A stretch of 64,000 bases of DNA from Neisseria dentiae (GCF_024580525.1 NZ_JANIKQ010000013.1:1-64000); one strand, 5' to 3'. Positions 9,906 through 18,890 are shown, counted from the first letter of the stretch. Numbers and translations: made by a program. Notes: generated by a model not told the origin, from the letters alone.

Positions 9906-10112
9906 CGGCCGCCCGGCAACGCCGTGGTAAAAGCGGTTTCCGGTGCTTTTGCAAAACCTGCCCGACTCAGACCAAGGCCTTTGCAAGTTGCTTAGGCCGT
10001 CTGAAATACCCGACCACCGTCATGAGCTTCGCAAGTCCGCTGCTCGCCCCGCGCAGGCGGAAATGGCAAAACACAAACGTTTTCAGGTTTGAATTGGTTT
10101 TTTACAAACAAA

Positions 10113-10142
10113 CAGGCCGTCTGAAAATATTTCAGACGGCCT
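10113..10142. terminator. inverted uptake-sequence hairpin upstream of fumC
   Basis: AGGCCGTCTGAAA and TTTCAGACGGCCT form a tight hairpin with a minimal loop. It probably isolates fumC from upstream transcription. Confidence 0.55.
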
Positions 10143-10177
10143 TCGGACATTGCAGCAGTATTCAAATCTCTAAATTT

Positions 10178-10215
10178 GATTTTAATTATCATTTACTCTG
10201 GGTTTGTGCCATAAT
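10178..10215 (+). promoter_or_regulatory. candidate Fur box overlapping the fumC promoter
   Basis: GATTTTAATTATCATTTAC (10178-10196) matches the 19-bp Fur consensus GATAATGATAATCATTATC at 13 of 19 positions by eye. A CATAAT -10-like hexamer lies at 10210-10215, so the site would cover the -35 region. Iron-dependent repression of the iron-free fumarase FumC is known in several proteobacteria. The box is a candidate only. Confidence 0.42.
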
Positions 10216-10257
10216 AAAACATCTGCGTTTGTTTAACTTACAAATAGGAGAAACAAA

Positions 10258-11646
10258 ATGACCACCCGCACCGAACACGACACGATGGGCAATGTGGAAG
10301 TGCCCGCCGATGCTTATTGGGGCGCGCAAACCCAGCGCAGCCGCGACAATTTCAAAATCGGCGGCGAAACCCTGCCCAAGCCCTTGATTCACGCCATGGC
10401 GTTGGTGAAAAAAGCCGCCGCCGCCGCCAATGTCGAGCTTGGCCGCATCAAGCCCGAGCAGGCCGATTTGATTACCCGTGCCGCCGATGATGTGTTGGCC
10501 GGCAGGCTCGACGGCCAGTTTCCGCTGGTGGTGTGGCAAACCGGCTCGGGTACGCAGTCGAATATGAACATGAACGAAGTGTTGGCCAACCGCGCCAACG
10601 AATTGGCGGGAACGGGCTTGGCGGCCTACCAACCCGTTCACCCCAACGATCATGTGAACCACGCGCAATCCACCAACGATTCTTTTCCCACCGCCATTCA
10701 TGTGGCGGCCGCCATCGAAATCAACCGCCTGCTGATTCCGGCCGTAACCGCCCTGCGCGATACGCTGGCTGCCAAGGCGAAAGCGTTTGAGCCGATTGTG
10801 AAAATCGGCCGCACCCACCTGCAAGATGCCACGCCGCTTACCTTGGGGCAGGAGTTTTCAGGCTATGTGTCGCAGCTTGATCATGGCTTGGGTCGTCTGA
10901 ACGATGCCTTGCAAGGTTTGTATGAGCTGCCTTTGGGCGGCACCGCCGTCGGCACGGGTTTGAACAGCCACCCCGATTATGCGGTAACCGCCGCCGCCAA
11001 GCTGTCCGCGCTTTCCGGGCTACCGTTTGTTACCGCGCCGAACAAGTTCGAAGCCTTGGCCGGCCGCGATGCCTGCGTGTATGCCTCGGGTGCGTTGAAA
11101 ACACTGGCGGCCAGTTTGAACAAAATCGCCAACGATATCCGTTGGCTGGCATCCGGCCCGCGCTGCGGTTTGGGCGAAATCAAAATCCCCGAAAACGAAC
11201 CCGGTTCGTCCATCATGCCCGGCAAGGTCAACCCGACCCAGTGCGAAGCGATGACCATGGTGTGCTGCCAGGTGTTCGGCAATGACGTTACCATCGGTAT
11301 GGCGGGCGCGTCGGGCAATTTCGAGCTGAACGTGTATATGCCCGTGATTGCCTACAATCTTTTGCAATCCGTGCGTCTGCTGGGCGATGCCTGCAACAGC
11401 TTCAACGAACATTGCGCCGTGGGTATCGAGCCTGTGCCGGAAAAAATCGATTATTTCCTGCACCATTCGCTGATGTTGGTAACGGCGTTAAACCGTAAGA
11501 TCGGTTATGAAAACGCCGCCAAAGTGGCGAAAACCGCCTATAAAAACGATAAATCGCTGCGCGAAACCGCCATCGGGCTGGGTTTGTTGAGCAGCGAAGA
11601 GTTCGACGAATTGGTGAAACCGGAAGATATGGTGGCGCCGCGCTGA
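10258..11646 (+). CDS. fumC: fumarate hydratase class II
   Basis: The 462-residue protein hydrates fumarate to malate and needs no metal. The superfamily signature [15 protein letters not shown] is present, as are the substrate-binding segments [13 protein letters not shown] and the [11 protein letters not shown] region. The length is the family norm. It is convergent with a class I Fe-S fumarase and follows the tyrosine island, which yields fumarate. Regulation by Fur is suggested by the upstream site. Confidence 0.95.
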   Translation: MTTRTEHDTMGNVEVPADAYWGAQTQRSRDNFKIGGETLPKPLIHAMALVKKAAAAANVELGRIKPEQADLITRAADDVLAGRLDGQFPLVVWQTGSGTQSNMNMNEVLANRANELAGTGLAAYQPVHPNDHVNHAQSTNDSFPTAIHVAAAIEINRLLIPAVTALRDTLAAKAKAFEPIVKIGRTHLQDATPLTLGQEFSGYVSQLDHGLGRLNDALQGLYELPLGGTAVGTGLNSHPDYAVTAAAKLSALSGLPFVTAPNKFEALAGRDACVYASGALKTLAASLNKIANDIRWLASGPRCGLGEIKIPENEPGSSIMPGKVNPTQCEAMTMVCCQVFGNDVTIGMAGASGNFELNVYMPVIAYNLLQSVRLLGDACNSFNEHCAVGIEPVPEKIDYFLHHSLMLVTALNRKIGYENAAKVAKTAYKNDKSLRETAIGLGLLSSEEFDELVKPEDMVAPR

Positions 11647-11665
11647 TTATCGGGATTGTTGAATA

Positions 11666-11695
11666 AAGGCCGTCTGAAAGTTTTCAGACGGCCTG
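11666..11695. terminator. bidirectional terminator between convergent fumC and class I fumarase
   Basis: AAGGCCGTCTGAAA and TTTTCAGACGGCCT form a nearly loopless hairpin flanked by A/T bases. It lies between two convergent genes and so can serve both. Confidence 0.7.
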
Positions 11696-11724
11696 ATTAC
11701 ATGATGCGGTTGAACAAACGGCGG

Positions 11725-13248
11725 TTATGCCTCTACCGGAATAATGCCGATTTTTTCCTGCCATTGTTTCGGCGCGATGGCGTGCACAGATTTGCCGCTG
11801 GAATCCACGGCCACGGTAACGGGCATATCTTTGACTTCGAATTCGTAAATCGCTTCCATGCCCAATTCGGGGAAAGCTACCACTTTGGCCGCTTTGATGG
11901 CTTTGGCAACCAAGTAGGCGGAACCGCCCACGGCCATCAGATACACGGCTTGGTTGTCGGCAATCGCTTTGCAGGCTTCGGCGCCGCGTTCGGATTTGCC
12001 GATCATGCCCAACAGGCCGGTTTGTTCGAGCATCTGGCGGGTAAATTTGTCCATGCGGGTGGCGGTGGTGGGGCCGGCGGGGCCGACCACTTCGTCGCGC
12101 ACGGGATCGACGGGGCCGACGTAGTAAATCAGCTTGTTGGTGAAATCCACCGGCAGCTGCTCGCCTTTGTTGAGCATATCGGTCATGCGTTTGTGGGCGG
12201 CGTCGCGGCCGGTGTAGATTTTGCCGTTTAAGAGCAGCACGTCGCCCATTTTCCAGGTGGCCACTTCTTCTTTGGTGAGGTTGTTTACATCAACGCGCTT
12301 GCCGTTGTCGGGGCTGTAGGTGATGTCGGGCCAGTCGTCGAGGCTGGGCGGGTCGAGTTTCACGGGGCCTGTGCCGTCCAGCTCGAATTCGACGTGGCGG
12401 GTGGCGGCGCAGTTGGGAATCATGGCCACGGGTTTGGAGGCGGCGTGGGTGGGGTAGTCGAGGATTTTTACGTCCAACACGGTGGTGAGGCCGCCCAAAC
12501 CTTGCGCGCCCACGCCCAGTGCGTTCACTTTTTCATAAAGTTCGAGGCGCAGCGCTTCGGTGGTGGAAAGTTCGGCGCCGGATTTGGCTTTTTCTTGCAG
12601 TTCTTGAATATCAACATGGCCCATCAGGCTTTCTTTAGCCATTAAGGCGGCTTTTTCGGGTGTGCCGCCGATGCCGATGCCCAAGATGCCGGGCGGACAC
12701 CAGCCGGCACCCATTTGCGGAATGGTTTTGATTACCCAGTCGACGATGCTGTCGGAGGGGTTGAGCATGGCCATTTTGGTTTTGTTTTCGGAGCCGCCGC
12801 CTTTGGCCGCGCAGGTAACTTCGATTTTGTCGCCTTTCACGATTTCCATATGCACCACGGCGGGGGTGTTGTCTTTGGTGTTGGTGCGCTTGCCGGCAGG
12901 GTCGGCCAAAACCGATGCGCGCAGGGTGTTGTCGGGATGGGTGTAGGCGCGGCGCACGCCTTCGTTCACCATTTCCTGCACGCTCAATTCGGCATCCCAT
13001 TGCACGTTCATGCCCACTTTCAGAAACACGGTGGCGATGCCGGTGTCTTGGCAGATGGGGCGGTGGCCTTCGGCACACATGCGGCTGTTAACCAGAATCT
13101 GCGTCATCGCGTCTTTGGCGGCGGGGTTTTCTTCTTTCTGCCACGCTTTATATAGGGCTTGAATGTAGTCGACGGGGTGGTAGTAGCTGATGAATTGGAA
13201 GGCATCGGCGATGCTTTGGATAAAGTCTTCCTGTTTGATAACGGTCAT
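11725..13248 (-). CDS. fumA: fumarate hydratase class I (4Fe-4S)
   Basis: A 507-residue class I fumarase, an oxygen-sensitive [4Fe-4S] enzyme of the TCA cycle. CAEGHRPICQDTGIA and PNCAATRHVEFELDGTG mark the N-terminal catalytic domain with cluster cysteines. The C-terminal beta domain is recognisable from GKIYTGRDAAHKRM and VGPAGPTTATRMDKF. The ribosome binding site AAGGAAC precedes the start. With convergent fumC this gives the cell both an iron-dependent and an iron-independent fumarase. Confidence 0.92.
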   Translation of the reverse strand: MTVIKQEDFIQSIADAFQFISYYHPVDYIQALYKAWQKEENPAAKDAMTQILVNSRMCAEGHRPICQDTGIATVFLKVGMNVQWDAELSVQEMVNEGVRRAYTHPDNTLRASVLADPAGKRTNTKDNTPAVVHMEIVKGDKIEVTCAAKGGGSENKTKMAMLNPSDSIVDWVIKTIPQMGAGWCPPGILGIGIGGTPEKAALMAKESLMGHVDIQELQEKAKSGAELSTTEALRLELYEKVNALGVGAQGLGGLTTVLDVKILDYPTHAASKPVAMIPNCAATRHVEFELDGTGPVKLDPPSLDDWPDITYSPDNGKRVDVNNLTKEEVATWKMGDVLLLNGKIYTGRDAAHKRMTDMLNKGEQLPVDFTNKLIYYVGPVDPVRDEVVGPAGPTTATRMDKFTRQMLEQTGLLGMIGKSERGAEACKAIADNQAVYLMAVGGSAYLVAKAIKAAKVVAFPELGMEAIYEFEVKDMPVTVAVDSSGKSVHAIAPKQWQEKIGIIPVEA

Positions 13249-13734
13249 GGTTGTGTTCCTTTTGGGTTTGTTTTACCGAAACTTTGCCGCAGGGCTTTCA
13301 GACGGCCGGTTTTATCGGCTAAAGCATACAGGTTTGTAATGTTAATTTGTGTTAGCAAGCAGGGCTTGTCTATTCCGCTTGATTTAGCGCAGTAAAATCC
13401 GGTTATAAAGTTACAGAAAAATGGTACGGATTGGGCCGGAAACAACGGCAGACAGGCAGGCCGTCTGAAAAGACAACATCTGATTACATTGTATTATCGT
13501 TATATAAAACAAAATCTTGATTTGAACGGGGCGGGTGCTTACTCGGGATACATTTGATTGTAGTCAAATAACACATTTAAATACCGATGTGCGGTTTCTT
13601 ATTGGAATAAAATTACGCAACCGATAGTTGATTAATAAGAAGAATTTTCAAAATGCTGCAAGCCGCTGCTAAAACCGCACGGTTCGGCGGGCTTGGATGG
13701 CAGAAAAATGAAAATTTATTACAGGAACACAAAC
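13249..13734. other. divergent intergenic region between class I fumarase and the oxidoreductase operon
   Basis: These 486 bases contain no convincing gene. There is an uptake sequence near 13457, and the stretch from 13480 to 13735 is AT-rich relative to its neighbours, as expected for promoters of the two divergent units. A near-consensus FNR half-site pair lies at 13554-13567. Confidence 0.55.
13554..13567 (+). promoter_or_regulatory. possible FNR box upstream of the NADH-linked oxidoreductase operon
   Basis: TTGATTGTAGTCAA matches TTGAT-N4-ATCAA at 9 of 10 defined positions. It lies about 170 bases upstream of the operon start. No good -10 hexamer is found at the class II distance, so the assignment is tentative. 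Confidence 0.33.
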
Positions 13735-14382
13735 ATGAGTGAAGAATCTTTGAGCCTGATTATCGACGGGCGCGAGATACAGGCTTCGCCCGAGCATTCC
13801 ATTATTCAGGCCTATGCCCGTTCAGGCCATGTGTTAACGGCCAACGTGGGCTGCATGGGGCAGGGCGTATGCGGTTCGTGCCGCTGCATGATGCGCAGGG
13901 AGGGCGAGCGCGAAGTAACCACCGCATTGGGCTGCGAAACCAAAGTGGAGCAGGGTATGCAGGTGAGTTTTATGGATTATTTCATGCCCGAACACGTCCA
14001 CTACTACGATATGGAAGATATGGGCGACGGCTGGAGCAGGCTCGATGACACCGCGCGCTTTTTCCCCGAAGCCGCCCACTGCCGCCATTGCGGCGGCTGC
14101 AACCGCGCCTGCCCGAAAGGCTTGCAGGTGGAAATCGGCGTGGCGCAAGTGGTGGCGGGCGACTTTTCGGCCGCAACCATCACGTTCGACGAATGCGTGA
14201 TGTGCAACCTGTGCACGCTGGCCTGCCCGGAAAACATCCGCCCCAACCACGTGGGGCTGTTTGCACGCCGGATGCGTGCCGCGCGCACGTTGCGTCCGGT
14301 TGATCTGATGCGCCGTTTGCAGCAAATCAACAGCGGTGCGATGAAAGTGGATATCCACGCCGACGGGGAGGTGCAGCCATGA
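13735..14382 (+). CDS. iron-sulfur subunit (2Fe-2S plus two 4Fe-4S) of a fumarate/succinate-type oxidoreductase
   Basis: The 215-residue protein starts with a ferredoxin-like 2Fe-2S domain (C40, C46, C49 and C67; note the unusual C-x5-C-x2-C). Two bacterial 4Fe-4S motifs follow: CRHCGGCNRACPKG (C116-C126) and CVMCNLCTLACPEN (C154-C164). It differs from SdhB/FrdB in size and in the cluster motifs, which resemble NuoG/hydrogenase electron-transfer modules. Its stop overlaps the start of the flavoprotein gene by four bases, so the two are translationally coupled. It should pass electrons between the NuoF-like and flavoprotein subunits. Confidence 0.8.
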   Translation: MSEESLSLIIDGREIQASPEHSIIQAYARSGHVLTANVGCMGQGVCGSCRCMMRREGEREVTTALGCETKVEQGMQVSFMDYFMPEHVHYYDMEDMGDGWSRLDDTARFFPEAAHCRHCGGCNRACPKGLQVEIGVAQVVAGDFSAATITFDECVMCNLCTLACPENIRPNHVGLFARRMRAARTLRPVDLMRRLQQINSGAMKVDIHADGEVQP

Positions 14383-16019
14383 ACCCTAACGTAAACGGCA
14401 TTGCCTACGAACAGGCCCTGCAAGCGCTGCGCGATTCCAAACTGGAAATGCGCGGCGATCTGCCGCCTAAAGAAATGCTGCTCAACGGCTACCACCCCGA
14501 CTACCGCACCGATGCGCGGGTGAAACTGCCCGTGGGTGCCAACGCAGGCAGCGACTGCCATCCCGAATTGGCCAAGCTGCTGCTGAGCCGCCCGTTGATT
14601 GATGATTTCGACTTGGCCGGTGCCGAACACCTTGACACCGATGTGTTGGTAATCGGCGGCGGCGGTGCAGGCGCAGCGGCGGCACTGGCGGCCACCGAAG
14701 CGGGTGCCACCGTGATTATCGCCAACAAACTGCGCATCGGCGACAGCAACACCGTGATGGCAGAAGGCGGCATTCAGGCGGCCATCGGCGAAGAAGACAG
14801 CCTGCAACAGCACTATGAAGACACCCTCAAAGGTGGCCACCATGCCGGCAACAAAGAGCTGATTGCGCAAATGGTTACAGACGGCCCTTCGGTTATCCGC
14901 TGGCTGATCGGCATCGGCATGAACTTCGATATGGTGAAAGACGAAGGCAACAGCAAACGCCTGCAACGCAAACGCGCGGGCGGCACGGCGATTCCGCGCA
15001 TCTTGTGCTACCGCGACTTTACCGGCCTCGAGCTGATGCGCGTGCTGCGCGAAGCGGTGGAGTTGGAGCGCAGAATCACCCAGCTCAACCGCTGCCCGGC
15101 CGTCGAGTTGTTGTCCGACGAACACGGCCATTGCGTCGGCGCGGTTTTATACGATTTGGAACGCCGCAAACTGCTGGTGGCGCACGCCAAGGCAGTGATT
15201 CTGGCTACCGGCGGCAGCGGCCGCCTGCACTTGCAGGGTTTCGCCACCTCCAACCACTACGGCGCCACCGCTGACGGTTTGGTGATGGCCTACCGCATGG
15301 GGGCGAAACTGCGCGATATGGATTCCTTCCAATACCACCCGACCGGCGTGGCCTATCCTGCCCATTTGGTGGGCGTGCTGATTTCCGAAGCCGTGCGTTC
15401 GGCAGGCACGCATTTGGTGAACGGTTTGGGCGAACGTTTTGTTGACGAGCTGCAACCGCGCGATGTGGTGGCGGCGGCGATTCTGCGCGAAGTGGCCGAA
15501 GGCCGCGGCGTGGTGCGCGGCAAGCAGGTGGGCGTGTTTTTGGATACGCCGCGCCTGATTGCCAAAGACCCCGACGTGCTCAAACGCTTGGTATCGCTCG
15601 CGCACGTTGCCCACAAATGCGGTATCGACCCCGCCGTCGAACCCATGCTGATCCACCCGACCCTGCATTACCAAAACGGCGGCATGGAAATCGACGGCAA
15701 CGGCGCCACTTCCATTCCCGGCCTGTATGGTGCGGGCGAAGTAACCGGCGGCATCCACGGCCGCAACCGCCTGATGGGCAACGCACTGCTCGACATCATC
15801 AGCTTCGGCCGCCGTGCCGGTGAGGCGGCGGCAAAAGGCATCGTCCGTTCCGACCATCCCTTCCAGAAAAAGCGCGGCGGTTTCGCCCATGTGTATAACC
15901 TGCAACGCGAATTAACGCGCGCGGGTATCAAAAGCGAAACCAAGGCGCCGGTGCTTTATCCCAACTACGGCACATTCGATTTGCGTGAACACGCAGGACT
16001 TCAGGAGGGCGCGAAATGA
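14379..16019 (+). CDS. flavoprotein subunit, fumarate reductase/succinate dehydrogenase/L-aspartate oxidase family
   Basis: The 546-residue protein has an unusual N-terminal extension of about 85 residues before the FAD-binding GGGGAGAAAALAA motif. The catalytic-domain hallmarks are present: QYHPTG, SEAVRSAG, the HPTLHYQNGGMEID segment and GGIHGRNRLMGNALLD. In the segment SNTVMAEGG the histidine that covalently binds FAD in SdhA and FrdA is N124, so flavin is probably non-covalent as in soluble fumarate reductases and NadB. No membrane-anchor genes are nearby. It likely interconverts fumarate and succinate, or oxidises a related C4 acid; NadB is unlikely given the electron-transfer partners. 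Confidence 0.82.
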   Translation: MNPNVNGIAYEQALQALRDSKLEMRGDLPPKEMLLNGYHPDYRTDARVKLPVGANAGSDCHPELAKLLLSRPLIDDFDLAGAEHLDTDVLVIGGGGAGAAAALAATEAGATVIIANKLRIGDSNTVMAEGGIQAAIGEEDSLQQHYEDTLKGGHHAGNKELIAQMVTDGPSVIRWLIGIGMNFDMVKDEGNSKRLQRKRAGGTAIPRILCYRDFTGLELMRVLREAVELERRITQLNRCPAVELLSDEHGHCVGAVLYDLERRKLLVAHAKAVILATGGSGRLHLQGFATSNHYGATADGLVMAYRMGAKLRDMDSFQYHPTGVAYPAHLVGVLISEAVRSAGTHLVNGLGERFVDELQPRDVVAAAILREVAEGRGVVRGKQVGVFLDTPRLIAKDPDVLKRLVSLAHVAHKCGIDPAVEPMLIHPTLHYQNGGMEIDGNGATSIPGLYGAGEVTGGIHGRNRLMGNALLDIISFGRRAGEAAAKGIVRSDHPFQKKRGGFAHVYNLQRELTRAGIKSETKAPVLYPNYGTFDLREHAGLQEGAK

Positions 16020-17272
16020 GCGAAGCCAACACCTTATTGATGCACCCTTCGCGCTCGGTGGGTGCCGACTTGCAGGCGTGGATTAAAGTGGGCGGCGGCG
16101 AAGGGCTGCTGGCCGCATTGGCAAACGCAGGCAACATCATCAACACCTTGCGCGATGCCAACCTTGCCGGCATGGGCGGCGCGGGTTTCCCCTCATGGCG
16201 CAAATGGGAGGCCGCCGCGGCTGCCGCCGGCTCCAAGGGCGACAAATACATCGTGTGCAACGGCAACGAAGACGAACCCGGCACTTTCAAAGACCGCTAC
16301 CTGCTGGCGCACACGCCGCATCAGGTAATCGAAGGCATGCTGATTGCCGCCGCCGCGGTAGGCGCCAACCATGTGGTGCTGTATATCAACCCGCACCAAA
16401 CCGAATCCATCGCCGCCGTTTCCGCCGCCATCACGCAATGGCAGGGCAGCGGCCTGATGGGCAAGCTGGAATCCTTTCTCGGCAAGCCCGTGCATTTGAA
16501 GCTGGTGCAAACGTCGGGCCGCTATATCGGCGGCGAAGAAACAGCCGTGGTTTCCTGGCTCGACGGCGGATTCCCGTTTCCGCGCCGCAAACCACCGTAT
16601 CCCGCTGAAAGCGGGGTAGACGGCCAGCCCACGCTGATCAACAACACCGAAACCTTCGCCAACGTGCCGCACATTCTGCGCAACGGCGCCGAGTGGTACC
16701 GCAATCTCGGCAAGGGCGAGGCTTCCGGCACCAAGCTCTATTCGCTCTCGGGCGACGTGCTCAACCCCGGCCTTTACGAGCTGCCGATGGGCACGACCCT
16801 GCACGATCTGATTTTCGTGCACGGCGGCGGTATGCTCGAAGGCCGCGCCTTTAAGGCCGTGTTTACCGGCGGCCCTTCCAACACGTTGCTCACCGCCGCC
16901 GATTTGGATGTGCCGCTCGACTTCGCTTCGGTGCGCGCGCGTCATTCCAGCTTGGGTACGGGCGCGATGATTGTGATTTCGGAAGGCACGAGCGTGGTGC
17001 GCAAAGTGGCCGAGTATGTGGAATTTTTCGCCACCAATTCGTGCGGGCAATGTCCGCCGTGCAAGGGCGGCACGTTCCAGCTTGCCCGTCTGCTCAACCG
17101 CATCGACAGCGGCGTGAGCACCGAAGACGACCTGCGCGCCCTGCAAAGCCTGTGCCGCCTGCTGCCCGGCAGCGGCCGCTGCGCCCTGATAGACGGTGCG
17201 GTAACGGTAACGCAAAGCTCGATGCGTACGTTTCCGCAGGAATACGGCTTGGAAAGCGAAGAAGCGCAGTAA
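16016..17272 (+). CDS. NuoF-like NADH-binding subunit of the same oxidoreductase
   Basis: The 418-residue protein resembles the 51-kDa subunit of complex I. It has the FMN/NADH site GMGGAGFPSWRKW, the GGEETAVVSWLDG segment, and RKPPYPAESG with LINNTETFANV. The N3-type cluster motif NSCGQCPPCKGG lies near residues 341-350, with a fourth cysteine in GSGRCALID. The gene overlaps the flavoprotein stop by four bases, giving a three-gene translationally coupled unit with no other Nuo subunits. By inference it feeds electrons from NADH to, or collects them from, the fumarate/succinate flavoprotein. Confidence 0.82.
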   Translation: MSEANTLLMHPSRSVGADLQAWIKVGGGEGLLAALANAGNIINTLRDANLAGMGGAGFPSWRKWEAAAAAAGSKGDKYIVCNGNEDEPGTFKDRYLLAHTPHQVIEGMLIAAAAVGANHVVLYINPHQTESIAAVSAAITQWQGSGLMGKLESFLGKPVHLKLVQTSGRYIGGEETAVVSWLDGGFPFPRRKPPYPAESGVDGQPTLINNTETFANVPHILRNGAEWYRNLGKGEASGTKLYSLSGDVLNPGLYELPMGTTLHDLIFVHGGGMLEGRAFKAVFTGGPSNTLLTAADLDVPLDFASVRARHSSLGTGAMIVISEGTSVVRKVAEYVEFFATNSCGQCPPCKGGTFQLARLLNRIDSGVSTEDDLRALQSLCRLLPGSGRCALIDGAVTVTQSSMRTFPQEYGLESEEAQ

Positions 17273-17276
17273 TACG

Positions 17277-17316
17277 TTTTCAGACGGCCTATTTGCAGCT
17301 TGAGGCCGTCTGAAAA
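17277..17316. terminator. inverted uptake-sequence hairpin between the NuoF-like gene and the DASS transporter
   Basis: TTTTCAGACGGCCT and AGGCCGTCTGAAAA pair across a loop of about 12 bases. It may uncouple the transporter from the oxidoreductase operon or only attenuate. Confidence 0.5.
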
Positions 17317-17360
17317 ACAAAAATATTTCCAAATACCCTTAAACCAAGAGGAGTTTTATC

Positions 17361-18851
17361 ATGGGTTTCAAACCTATCCCCACGCTGGTTGCGCTGGCGC
17401 TGGCACTGGTTATCTGGTTCATACCGGTGCCCGAAGGCGTTTCGGCGCAGGCTTGGCACCTGCTGGCATTGTTTGTGGGCATTATCGCCGCCATTATCGG
17501 CAAAGCCATGCCCATCGGCGCAGTGGCCATTATCGCCATGACGCTGGTGGCGCTCTTGGGCATCACCGTTCCCGAAGTCGATCCCGAAACCGGCAAAGCC
17601 ATCGCCAACCCCGCCGCACAGGCAGCCAAAGATGCGTTGAGCAGCCTGAACAACACCCTGATTTGGATGATCGGTGTGGCGATTATGATTTCGCGCGGCC
17701 TGCTGAAAACCGGTCTCGGTACCCGTTTCGGCTATATGTTTATCGCTATTTGGGGCAAACGCACCCTCGGCGTGGCCTACAGCCTGGTGATTTCCGATCT
17801 GATTCTCGCGCCGGTTACTCCCAGCAACACCGCCCGCGGCGGCGCCATCGTGCACCCCGTGATGCGCGCGATTGCCGCCAGCTTCGGCTCCGACCCCGAA
17901 GACGGCACGGAAGGCAAAATCGGCAAATACCTGGCTTTGGTTAACTACCACGCCAATATTATTTCCTGCATGCTGTTCATCACCGCCACCGCACCCAACC
18001 CGCTGGTGGTGAAGCTGATTGCCGAAGCCACCAATTCCGATATTTCCATCACTTGGGGCACTTGGTTTGTCGCCATGGTTGTTCCCGGCTTGGTGGCAAT
18101 GATATTGATGCCGCTGATTCTGTTTTGGCTCTACACGCCCGAAATCAAACAAACCCCCAACGCCACCGAGCTGGCCAAAGAAAAGCTCAAAGAAATGGGG
18201 CCGATGAGCCGCAACGAATGGATTATGCTCGGCATTTTCGGCTTGCTGCTGGTGTTGTGGGCAGGCATCCCCGCCATGATTTTCGGTAAGGCTGCTGCTG
18301 TGGATGCCACCACCACCACCTTTATCGGCCTCAGCCTGCTGCTGCTCACCGGCGTGCTCACTTGGGACGACGTGCTCAAAGAAAAAAGCGCATGGGATAC
18401 CGTGGTGTGGTTTGCCGCATTGGTGATGATGGCCACCTTCCTCAATAAATTGGGCCTGATCGGTTGGTTTTCAGGCGTGTTGGAAAGCGGTATTTCCGGC
18501 CTCGGTTTAAACTGGGTGGCCGGCTGCGGGCTGCTCACCTTGGCCTATATCTATTCGCACTATATGTTTGCCAGCGGCACCGCCCACGTTACCGCCATGC
18601 TCGGCGCATTCTACGCCGCCGGCCTTGCGCTGGGCGCGCCGCCCATGCTCTATGCACTGGTGTTGGCCGCCTCCACCAGCATCATGATGTCGCTGACCCA
18701 CTATGCCTCCGGCTCTTCACCCGTGATTTACGGCTCAGGCTACGTTACCATGACCGAATGGTGGAAAGCCGGTTTTATCATGAGCGTGATCGAAATCATC
18801 ATCTTCGCCACCGTCGGCGTGATGTGGTGGAAGGTGTTGGGTTATTGGTAG
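17361..18851 (+). CDS. DASS-family dicarboxylate/anion:sodium transporter
   Basis: The 496-residue polytopic protein belongs to the divalent anion:sodium symporter family (2-oxoglutarate/malate translocator, CitT/TtdT branch). SNT-type substrate/sodium signatures are visible in APVTPSNTARGG and in the C-terminal half in FASGTAHVTAM and ASGSSPVIYGSGY. The start follows AGAGGAG. Its neighbours (two fumarases and a fumarate/succinate-type oxidoreductase) suggest a C4-dicarboxylate, possibly fumarate/succinate or malate exchange. The exact substrate cannot be read from sequence. Confidence 0.87.
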   Translation: MGFKPIPTLVALALALVIWFIPVPEGVSAQAWHLLALFVGIIAAIIGKAMPIGAVAIIAMTLVALLGITVPEVDPETGKAIANPAAQAAKDALSSLNNTLIWMIGVAIMISRGLLKTGLGTRFGYMFIAIWGKRTLGVAYSLVISDLILAPVTPSNTARGGAIVHPVMRAIAASFGSDPEDGTEGKIGKYLALVNYHANIISCMLFITATAPNPLVVKLIAEATNSDISITWGTWFVAMVVPGLVAMILMPLILFWLYTPEIKQTPNATELAKEKLKEMGPMSRNEWIMLGIFGLLLVLWAGIPAMIFGKAAAVDATTTTFIGLSLLLLTGVLTWDDVLKEKSAWDTVVWFAALVMMATFLNKLGLIGWFSGVLESGISGLGLNWVAGCGLLTLAYIYSHYMFASGTAHVTAMLGAFYAAGLALGAPPMLYALVLAASTSIMMSLTHYASGSSPVIYGSGYVTMTEWWKAGFIMSVIEIIIFATVGVMWWKVLGYW

Positions 18852-18890
18852 GAATAAGGAAGGTGCTACTTCGCAGCAACACTTTATTTG

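Larger units (their letters stand above)
9906..10257. other. intergenic region between the thiolase gene and fumC
   Basis: This stretch of 352 bases has no gene. It holds a single uptake sequence near 9992 and a degraded dispersed repeat at about 10019-10112 (GTCATGAGCTTCGCAAG, then ACAAACGTTTTCAGG), related to copies near 49211 and 62590. An inverted uptake-sequence hairpin follows at 10113-10142, then the fumC promoter with a Fur-like site. Confidence 0.6.

Noticed and set aside
14004..15131. A 375-residue minus-strand frame across the iron-sulfur and flavoprotein genes
   Set aside because: Low-complexity His/Gln-rich product; the plus strand carries clear cofactor motifs.
13735..17272. 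Classical succinate dehydrogenase or complex I fragment
   Set aside because: No SdhC/SdhD-like anchors, cluster motifs unlike SdhB, and no other Nuo subunits adjoin the NuoF-like gene.
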